Shown: one piece after another, positions 7,747 through 12,383 of the stretch | Layout: each line of letters starts with the position of its first letter | Numbering within the stretch: position 1 is the stretch's first letter | Origin: Geobacter sp. UBA4074 | GTDB lineage: Bacteria > Desulfobacterota > Desulfuromonadia > Geobacterales > Pseudopelobacteraceae | DNA length: 12,383 nt | Direction: 5' to 3' | NCBI GenBank assembly: GCA_002383415.1 | Contig: DFYU01000062.1 | Location: 1-12,383 of the forward strand | Translations under genes and position numbers: made by a program | Notes under the pieces: model-generated | Databases searched by the model: none | Seen by the model: only the letters and a program-made list of their open reading frames with translations | What the model was told of the DNA's origin: nothing

Positions 7747-8040
7747 ATGGCACATCTGATTGAGACCTTACGACAACGCAGAGAAGAGATCATCGTCATT
7801 GCACGTCAGCATCGTGCCGATAATATCCGCCTGTTCGGCTCTGTGGCGCGCGGAGACGAACGTCTCGATAGCGATGTTGATTTCTTGGTCGACTTTCAGC
7901 CCGGCTCCACACTCTTCGACCAGATTGCCCTGATTGAGGAACTTTCAAACAAGCTCGGTCGCAAAATTGATGTCATCAGCTCACGGGCCTTAAACCGGCA
8001 CCTGGCACAAAAAATTAAACAAGAGTCCATAGCGCTATGA
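7747..8040 (+). CDS. MNT-type nucleotidyltransferase, MntA-like antitoxin
   Basis: Minimal nucleotidyltransferase of 97 residues. The signature GSVARGDERLDSDVDFLVDF (G31-S32, catalytic D43 and D45) and a third acidic residue D75 in KIDVIS are all present. In characterised MntA-HepT (type VII) pairs, this enzyme AMPylates a tyrosine next to the RX4H motif of the HEPN toxin and silences it. GGAGG at 7736-7740 supports ATG 7747. The gene overlaps the next one by four bases (ATGA), the standard order antitoxin then toxin. The partner toxin gene here is frameshifted, so this antitoxin may be an orphan. Composition is less GC-rich than folD, as expected of a mobile cassette. Confidence 0.93.
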   Translation: MAHLIETLRQRREEIIVIARQHRADNIRLFGSVARGDERLDSDVDFLVDFQPGSTLFDQIALIEELSNKLGRKIDVISSRALNRHLAQKIKQESIAL

Positions 8041-8368
8041 AAGACAAATCTGTCTATGTTGCCACCGCTCTGGAATGTATCGATTTGATCAAGGAGTACA
8101 CCTCTGGTCACACGCTTGACACCTTTCTAGAGGATCGCAAGACCCAGGATGCCGTCATTCGAAATCTTGAGGTAATCGGACAGACCCTCAAAGATTACGG
8201 CATTGATATGCTCAATGCAAAAAGCCCCATATACCTTGGGCGCAGATTGCAGGCATGCGAAATATTCTGGTCCACGAGTATCTGGGCGTCGACATAGTCA
8301 TGATTTGGGACACGGTACAGCTACACCTTGCCACGTTACAGCAGGCGTTGGAAGAGTTGCAAAAGTAG
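8037..8368 (+). pseudogene. HEPN-domain (HepT/DUF86-like) toxin gene, frameshifted
   Basis: The reading frame from ATG 8037 gives a HEPN/DUF86 N-terminal part (TQDAVIRNLEVIGQTLKDYG) but ends in unrelated residues at a TAG at 8295-8297. From about 8219 the family sequence continues in the -1 frame: PHIPWAQIAGMRNILVHEY, GVDIVMIWDTV and on to the stop at 8366-8368. The two frames join at an A-run (8219-8223, five A); six A would restore one frame reading NAKKPHIPW. The catalytic R-X4-H (bases 8258-8275) and adjacent tyrosine therefore lie after the break, so the in-frame product lacks the RNase motif. It may be a real inactivating deletion, a sequencing error in a homopolymer, or recoded; the zero-frame codons GCA AAA AGC are not a classic slippery heptamer. 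The MNT partner gene looks intact. Confidence 0.88.
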
Positions 8369-8373
8369 GCTCT

Positions 8374-8393
8374 CGCAACGCCGCTGCGTCGCA
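8374..8393 (+). repeat. Imperfect direct repeat right of the first MNT-HEPN pair
   Basis: Matches 7659-7678 at 17 of 20 positions, starting six bases after the restored stop of the HEPN pseudogene. The pair of repeats brackets the MNT-HEPN cassette exactly, with no other gene included. Confidence 0.35.
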
Positions 8394-8445
8394 ACGTACG
8401 GTAAACAAGAATTGCCGGGTTATACAGTCGCACCCCAAAAACAAG

Positions 8446-8502
8446 ATTTTCTCCGTTGCTCTGTGTTTCAACGCCTCTCTCCGCGCAAGCGAACGGGCGA
8501 GA
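8446..8502 (+). repeat. Hairpin repeat copy 3 (right end only, diverged)
   Basis: Only the right arm and tail are recognisable: TTTTCTCCGTTGCTCTG..., CTCTCCGCGCAAGC, then GAACGGGCGAGA (8491-8502). No left arm is visible in the preceding bases. The tail ends 25 bases before the fcl start codon. Confidence 0.7.
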
Positions 8503-8527
8503 GATATAAGCCTTAAAAGGACTCCTG

Positions 8528-9508
8528 ATGGAGCAGTCTTCCCGCATCTTCGTGGCTGGCGCAGGCGGCCTGGTTGGTTCTGCCCTGGTACGCAGCCTGC
8601 AGGTCCACGGCTACACCAATCTGCTGGCGCCCGCCCGCTCCGAGCTCGACCTGACCGACCAGCAGGCCGTCGCTGATTTTTTCCAAGCCACAAAACCTGA
8701 CTACGTCTTCCTGGCCGCTGCCAAGGTGGGCGGCATTCACGCCAATAACAGCTATCCAGCCGAGTTCATCTACAGTAACCTCACCATTCAGAACAACGTG
8801 ATACATCAGGCCTGGCTGCATAACGTCAAGCGGCTACTGTTTCTGGGCTCGTCCTGCATCTATCCCAAGCTGGCCCCCCAGCCGATGAAGGAAGAGTATC
8901 TGCTGACCGGACCACTGGAGCCGACCAACGAACCCTACGCCATCGCCAAGATCGCCGGCATCAAGATGTGCGAATCGTACAATCGTCAATACGGCACCCA
9001 ATTCATTGCCGTGATGCCCACCAACCTCTATGGCCCGGGTGATAACTTCCACCCTGAAAACAGCCATGTCTTGCCCGGCCTGATCCGCCGTTTCCACGAG
9101 GCCAAACTGCAGCAGGCAGCCGAGGTGGTGGTCTGGGGCAGCGGCACCCCTCGCCGGGAACTGCTCTACGTCGATGATATGGCCAGCGGCTGCTTGCACC
9201 TGATGCAACTGCCTGATGACCAGATCAAGTCCGAGCTGCTCAGCTACCCCAAACCGTGCTTCGTGAACCTGGGAACGGGCAACGATGTCACCATCCGCGA
9301 ACTGGCGGAAACGGTCCAACAGGTAACAGGATTCACCGGTCGCCTGCAGTTCGACACCAGCAAACCGGACGGCACACCGCGCAAACTGCAGGATGTGACA
9401 CGGATGCACAACCTGGGTTGGCGACATACGATAGGGCTGGAAGAAGGCATTCGACGGACCTATGCCTGGTTTCTCGCACAACACAACCACAACGTTGCCT
9501 CTCGCTAA
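8528..9508 (+). CDS. fcl: GDP-L-fucose synthase (GDP-4-keto-6-deoxymannose epimerase/reductase)
   Basis: Cytosolic short-chain dehydrogenase of 326 residues that epimerises and reduces GDP-4-keto-6-deoxymannose to GDP-L-fucose with NADPH. The nucleotide-binding loop is GAGGLVG (11-17), the catalytic serine segment is SSCIYP (108-113), and Y137-X3-K141 is in NEPYAIAK. AAKVGGI, NLYGPGDNF, LPGLIRRFHEA and RRELLYVDDMA are typical of GMER/Fcl. AAAAGGA at 8515-8521 supports ATG 8528. Length is close to E. coli WcaG (321). The final residues VASR and the TAA stop are encoded by the left end of a hairpin repeat, so the original C-terminus may have been replaced. Its pathway partner gmd lies 795 bases downstream, separated by repeats and a GxxExxY gene. 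Confidence 0.96.
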   Translation: MEQSSRIFVAGAGGLVGSALVRSLQVHGYTNLLAPARSELDLTDQQAVADFFQATKPDYVFLAAAKVGGIHANNSYPAEFIYSNLTIQNNVIHQAWLHNVKRLLFLGSSCIYPKLAPQPMKEEYLLTGPLEPTNEPYAIAKIAGIKMCESYNRQYGTQFIAVMPTNLYGPGDNFHPENSHVLPGLIRRFHEAKLQQAAEVVVWGSGTPRRELLYVDDMASGCLHLMQLPDDQIKSELLSYPKPCFVNLGTGNDVTIRELAETVQQVTGFTGRLQFDTSKPDGTPRKLQDVTRMHNLGWRHTIGLEEGIRRTYAWFLAQHNHNVASR

Positions 9509-9640
9509 GACGCAAAGGCCGCGAAGAAAGGCAAAACCGTAACCTGAGGGGTTAAAGCTGTACCACCAAGAGAATCATATAGGTTATCGTCCTTCTTCGT
9601 GCACTCCGCGCCTTGAGTGAGCTCAGGCGAACGGGCGAGA
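9499..9640 (+). repeat. Hairpin repeat copy 4 (full)
   Basis: Full copy: left arm CTCTCGCTAAGACGCAAAGG, loop with GGGGTTAAAGCTGTACC, right arm beginning TCCTTCTTCGTGCACTCCGC, tail CTCAGGCGAACGGGCGAGA. CTTGAG-TGAG-CTCAGG forms the tail hairpin with one G-T wobble. The left arm provides the fcl stop codon. Confidence 0.85.
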
Positions 9641-9655
9641 AACCACAGCTTTTGT

Positions 9656-10120
9656 CTCTCGCTAAGACGCAAAGGCCGCGAAGGAAAATCTGAATGCATG
9701 AAAACAACATTGCTGAAGTAATCGTTGATTCCTGCTTTAAAGTCCACACATCATTAGGACCGGGTTTATTGGAGTCTGTGTATGAAGCTGTCCTGGCCTG
9801 TGAACTTCAGAAACGAGGACTTACGATCACACGGCAACAATCCATACCGATCACTTATGACGGCATAACATTTGATGAAGGCTTTCGAGCTGATCTGATT
9901 GTAGAGGACAAAATTATTATTGAACTGAAATCAGTCGAGCAAGTATCGTCCGTTCATAAAAAGCAGCTACTGACCTATTTGAAGCTTGCAGATAAACGGC
10001 TTGGTTTTCTCGTTAATTTTGGTTCAAATCTTATAAAAGATGGTATCACGCGAATAGCGAACGGATTATGATTCTCTTCGCGTACTCCGCGTCTTGAGTG
10101 AGCGTAGCGAACGGGCGAGA
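9656..10120 (+). mobile_element. Hairpin repeat copy 5 with GxxExxY gene in place of its loop
   Basis: The left arm (9656-9690, CTCTCGCTAAGACGCAAAGG to GCGAAGGAAAATC) and the right arm (10072-10108) are imperfect inverted repeats; the reverse complement of the right arm ends GCGAAGAGAATC, matching the left arm's inner edge. The tail GAACGGGCGAGA is at 10109-10120. Between the arms lies only the GxxExxY gene, its ATG three bases after the left arm and its stop abutting the right arm. Short copies have a roughly 45-base loop at the same place. Calling this a mobile element is inference; arm pairing and the position of the gene are seen directly. Confidence 0.5.
9694..10071 (+). CDS. GxxExxY protein, PD-(D/E)XK nuclease-like
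   Basis: Protein of 125 residues of the GxxExxY family. The naming motif is G24-LL-E27-SV-Y30 in LGPGLLESVYE. A PD-(D/E)XK-like active site is visible as D67 (FRADLIV), E77 and K79 (IIIELKSVE), followed by HKKQLLTYLKL with Q91, the usual helix of this nuclease fold. The end, LGFLVNFGSNLIKDGITRI, is also typical. No biochemical role is established for the family. AAGGAA (9681-9686), seven bases before the ATG, is part of the left arm of the surrounding repeat, so the repeat donates the ribosome-binding site. The gene is clearly more AT-rich than its fcl and gmd neighbours, a sign of transfer. It is full length and without frameshifts. Confidence 0.93.
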   Translation: MHENNIAEVIVDSCFKVHTSLGPGLLESVYEAVLACELQKRGLTITRQQSIPITYDGITFDEGFRADLIVEDKIIIELKSVEQVSSVHKKQLLTYLKLADKRLGFLVNFGSNLIKDGITRIANGL

Positions 10121-10137
10121 CACAACAAATCTTTTGC

Positions 10138-10276
10138 CTCACGCAAAGACGCAAAGGACGCCAAGGAAGACAAACCGTAGTCAAAGGGGTTAGATGTACC
10201 CCACAAAAGAATAACAAAGATTATCGTCTTTCTTCGCGTACTCCGCGTCTTGAGTGAGCGTAGCGAACGGGCGAGA
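10138..10276 (+). repeat. Hairpin repeat copy 6 (full)
   Basis: Full copy nearly identical to copy 1: one single-base indel and two substitutions over about 124 bases. Left arm CTCACGCAAAGACGCAAAGG, loop GGGGTTAGATGTACCCC, tail GAGCGTAGCGAACGGGCGAGA. The tail ends 26 bases before the gmd start codon. Confidence 0.87.
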
Positions 10277-10302
10277 GACACCTTTATGAAGGAGACTTCT
10301 TT

Positions 10303-11385
10303 ATGAAACGAGCTTTAATCACCGGCATCACCGGCCAGGACGGCGCCTACCTGGCCGAACTGTTGCTTGAAAAAGGCTACGAGGTACACGGCATCAAACG
10401 CCGGGCCTCGCTGTTCAACACCGACCGGATCGACCACCTCTACCAGGACCCCCATGTGGACAACCGTCGCCTGGTGCTGCACTACGGCGATATGACCGAC
10501 TCCACCAACCTGATCCGGATCATCCAGTCGGTACAGCCTGATGAGATCTACAACCTGGCGGCCCAATCCCACGTACAGGTTTCCTTTGAGACCCCGGAAT
10601 ACACCGCCAATGCCGATGCCATCGGCCCGTTGCGTATCCTCGAGGCGATCCGCATCCTGGGGCTGGAAAAGAAAACCCGCTTCTACCAGGCCTCCACCTC
10701 CGAGTTGTACGGCCTGGTGCAGGAAATCCCCCAGAAGGAGACCACCCCCTTCTACCCCCGCTCTCCCTATGCAGTGGCCAAGCTGTATGCCTACTGGATC
10801 ACTGTCAACTACCGCGAGGCCTACGGCATCTACGGCTGCAACGGCATCCTCTTTAACCATGAATCACCGGTGCGGGGTGAGACCTTCGTTACCCGCAAGA
10901 TCACCCGCGCCCTGGCCCGTATCAAACTGGGGCTTCAGGACTGTCTCTACCTGGGCAACCTTTCGGCCCTGCGGGATTGGGGACACGCCAAGGATTACGT
11001 CGAGATGCAGTGGCTGATGCTGCAGCAGCCGGAGCCGGAGGATTATGTGATCGCTACCGGTCACCAGCACAGCGTGCGCGATTTTGTGAATGCCGCCGCC
11101 GAAGAGCTGGGCATGAAGATCAGCTGGCAGGGCAACGGTGTTGACGAAACCGGCAGCGACCAGAACGGCAAGGTGATCGTCAGGGTCGACACGCGCTACT
11201 TCAGGCCCACCGAGGTAGAGACCCTGCTGGGCGACCCCAGCAAGGCACACCAGAAACTGGGTTGGAAACCCAGGATCACCTTCAAGGAACTGGTGACCGA
11301 GATGGTGCGGGAGGATTTAAAAGCCGCTGAACGGGATGAGTTGATCAAGAAACACGGTTATCAGGCCTTTGATTACAACGAATAA
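10303..11385 (+). CDS. gmd: GDP-mannose 4,6-dehydratase
   Basis: Cytosolic NADP-dependent enzyme of 360 residues converting GDP-D-mannose to GDP-4-keto-6-deoxy-D-mannose, the first step to GDP-L-fucose and also to GDP-rhamnose or perosamine. Evidence: GITGQDG (8-14) nucleotide loop, HGIKRRASLFNTDRIDHLY, STSELYG (131-137) catalytic Ser/Thr segment, Y156-X3-K160 in PYAVAKLY, FNHESPVRGETFVTRKITR and GNLSALRDWGHAKDYVE. The closing DPSKAHQKLGWKPRITFKELV is also family-typical. AAGGAG (10289-10294) precedes ATG 10303. Together with fcl it completes GDP-fucose synthesis; the usual order is gmd then fcl, whereas here fcl is upstream and separated by repeats. The last three repeat-derived bases do not intrude into the coding region. 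Confidence 0.97.
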   Translation: MKRALITGITGQDGAYLAELLLEKGYEVHGIKRRASLFNTDRIDHLYQDPHVDNRRLVLHYGDMTDSTNLIRIIQSVQPDEIYNLAAQSHVQVSFETPEYTANADAIGPLRILEAIRILGLEKKTRFYQASTSELYGLVQEIPQKETTPFYPRSPYAVAKLYAYWITVNYREAYGIYGCNGILFNHESPVRGETFVTRKITRALARIKLGLQDCLYLGNLSALRDWGHAKDYVEMQWLMLQQPEPEDYVIATGHQHSVRDFVNAAAEELGMKISWQGNGVDETGSDQNGKVIVRVDTRYFRPTEVETLLGDPSKAHQKLGWKPRITFKELVTEMVREDLKAAERDELIKKHGYQAFDYNE

Positions 11386-11394
11386 GCGAGCACT

Positions 11395-11550
11395 ATCTCT
11401 CCCAGAGACGCTGAGTTACACGGAGAACGTGAAAACCGAATAAAAGCTCCTTGATTTAAGAGGTTTACCCCAAACCAGTTGTTAGATTTACTCGGCGTGC
11501 ATCCGCCTTTCTCGGCGGTTAATTAACAATTTTGCCACAAACGGGCGAGA
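11395..11550 (+). repeat. Degenerate hairpin repeat copy 7
   Basis: Weak left-arm-like sequence at 11395-11433 (CTCTCCCAGAGACGCTGAGT, CACGGAGAACGTGAAAA) and a clear tail AAACGGGCGAGA (11539-11550). The middle is unrelated to the other copies; it includes CCGCC-TTTCTC-GGCGG (around 11508-11520), a 5-bp hairpin that could be a weak terminator after gmd. The tail ends eight bases before the next start codon. Confidence 0.55.
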
Positions 11551-11558
11551 GACAAAAC

Positions 11559-11939
11559 ATGACAACAGACCAGCTGGCCGCCATACTAGCCACCTTCGCC
11601 GATCTTGAGCTGGCTGTCATCATCGGGAGCCAGACAAACGGCACCGCCCGTCCGGACAGTGATTGGGATATTGCTCTTCAGTGGTCAAGAAGCCTGACAT
11701 TTACGGAGCAACTTGCTGCAACAGAACACCTCCGGAATCTGGTGGCAAAGCAGTTACAGGCCCCGCAGCAGTCAATTGATCTGATTGATCTGCCGACCGC
11801 CCGTCTGGCTATGCGCGCTGTTGTAGCTGAAGAAGGGATAGTCCTCAAAGGTGGAGAAAGTCTGGCATGGCATCGCTTTCTGCAAAGGACCTGGCGGGAA
11901 CTCGAAGAACAGTATTGGGAGCAACTTTATGCGGCTTGA
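11559..11939 (+). CDS. MNT-type nucleotidyltransferase, MntA-like antitoxin (second pair)
   Basis: Nucleotidyltransferase of 126 residues with GSQTNGTARPDSDWDIAL: G23-S24, catalytic D35 and D37, and third acid D74 or D77 in SIDLIDL. This is the So-MntA-like type that AMPylates its HEPN partner. ATG 11559 is chosen because the TTG at 11532 would lie before the repeat tail; the only purine-rich ribosome-binding candidate is GCGAGAGA of that tail, seven bases upstream. The toxin gene overlaps its last 11 bases, so the two are translationally linked. It is longer than the first MNT (97 residues) and not closely similar, so the two pairs are probably independent acquisitions. Confidence 0.92.
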   Translation: MTTDQLAAILATFADLELAVIIGSQTNGTARPDSDWDIALQWSRSLTFTEQLAATEHLRNLVAKQLQAPQQSIDLIDLPTARLAMRAVVAEEGIVLKGGESLAWHRFLQRTWRELEEQYWEQLYAA

Positions 11940-12345
11940 TCTCTACCAGACCGAAACAGCTCTGATTGCACAACAGCAGACCTCACTGCTTGATGAGGCC
12001 GCAGAACGGCTACAATCCGGCGGCAGCCTGTCCCGGCTTGAGCAGAATGGAGTACTGCATGCCATTCAGGTGCTGGTTGAGAATGCGGTCGGCAAATCAA
12101 AGCAACTGATCAAGGCAGCAGAAAAACAGGTGCCGCTATCGGCATATGACAGCTTTGTGGGGCTGTCAGAGCTCGGGTATATTAACGAACAGGATTTGCA
12201 GGCGTGGAATGCTGCGATCGGATTGCGCAATCGCATCGTACATGACTACATGAATATCGACATGCACAGGGTTCTTGAGTTGGTGAAAAAAAAACAGTAC
12301 CGCTTTATCACTGATTTCCTGATGACACCGCTAAATGAAGCGTAG
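11929..12345 (+). CDS. HEPN-domain RNase-like toxin, HepT family (second pair, intact)
   Basis: Alpha-helical HEPN protein of 138 residues, DUF86/HepT type. The catalytic R100-X4-H105 with adjacent D106-Y107 (LRNRIVHDYMNID) is intact; Y107 is the position AMPylated by the antitoxin in characterised pairs. Known HepT toxins cut RNA, probably tRNA, and block growth. ATG 11929 overlaps the MNT gene by 11 bases; an upstream in-frame ATG at 11851 lies deep inside that gene and is unlikely. A run of nine A (12286-12294) sits 43 bases after the motif, in codons for VKKKQ, a site prone to slippage that would change only the last 20 or so residues. The final codon and TAG stop are formed by a repeat tail (GCGTAGCGAAC). 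Confidence 0.92.
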   Translation: MRLDLYQTETALIAQQQTSLLDEAAERLQSGGSLSRLEQNGVLHAIQVLVENAVGKSKQLIKAAEKQVPLSAYDSFVGLSELGYINEQDLQAWNAAIGLRNRIVHDYMNIDMHRVLELVKKKQYRFITDFLMTPLNEA

Positions 12346-12383
12346 CGAACGGGCGAGAAACCAGCATCTTTTGTCTCTCGCAA
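12340..12383 (+). repeat. Hairpin repeat copy 8 tail and start of a further copy (cut by window end)
   Basis: GCGTAGCGAACGGGCGAGA (12340-12358) is a repeat tail. It is followed by the spacer AACCAGCATCTTTTGT and then CTCTCGCAA, the start of another left arm, running off the window. The same tail-spacer-arm order is seen at 9629-9675 and at 5410-5460. Confidence 0.75.

Noticed and set aside
8217..8225. Programmed -1 frameshifting in the first HEPN gene
   Set aside because: The zero-frame codons GCA AAA AGC do not form an X-XXY-YYZ heptamer and I see no obvious downstream stimulatory structure; a one-base deletion or read error is simpler.
5282..10276. CRISPR array
   Set aside because: Repeat units are long, hairpin-shaped, separated irregularly by genes, and have no uniform spacers or cas genes.
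10286..10306. Six-codon leader peptide (ATGAAGGAG...TTATGA) overlapping the gmd start
   Set aside because: It contains the gmd ribosome-binding site itself and has no upstream initiation signal; most likely chance.

Overview
The window reads as chromosomal DNA of a deltaproteobacterium of the Geobacter type (Geobacterales: Geobacter, Trichlorobacter or Pelobacter propionicus-like). The basis is a GC-rich sequence, a DmsE/MtrA-type multihaem cytochrome c beside an outer-membrane barrel protein, and many GxxExxY/HEPN-MNT/hairpin-repeat insertions. The genus is inference; no rRNA gene is present. All recognisable genes are on the + strand.

Bases 1-5254 hold a tight five-gene operon. It contains the 3' part of a decahaem-type cytochrome (nine CXXCH motifs visible), an MtrB/PioB-like outer-membrane barrel, an ABC_sub_bind-type periplasmic binding protein, a single-domain response regulator and a DUF401 membrane permease-like protein. 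Gaps and overlaps range from -4 to +18 bases. The first two genes look like a porin-cytochrome electron conduit; the next three suggest a linked sensing or transport function.

Bases 5255-5620 are gene-free and filled by two tandem copies of an approximately 140-bp hairpin-forming repeat. Then come housekeeping-type genes: an Smr-domain protein, an FmdB-type zinc-ribbon protein, a strong intrinsic terminator, a promoter and folD.

From 7650 to the end the window is a patchwork. It has an MNT nucleotidyltransferase plus a HEPN toxin gene broken by a one-base frameshift; fcl (GDP-L-fucose synthase); more hairpin repeats, one of which carries a GxxExxY PD-(D/E)XK-like gene between its two arms; gmd (GDP-mannose 4,6-dehydratase); a degenerate repeat; and a second, intact MNT-HEPN pair. 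gmd and fcl together make GDP-L-fucose from GDP-mannose, so a surface-polysaccharide locus probably continues beyond the window.

The most notable signal is the repeat family. Eight tails matching [G/A]AACGGGCGAGA occur between 5410 and 12358, all in the same orientation. Full copies have imperfectly complementary arms around a short loop. In one copy (9656-10120) the loop is replaced by the GxxExxY gene, whose start and stop codons abut the arms. This suggests that the short repeats are non-autonomous relatives of a GxxExxY-bearing element. Repeat copies also supply stop codons to fcl and to the second HEPN gene.
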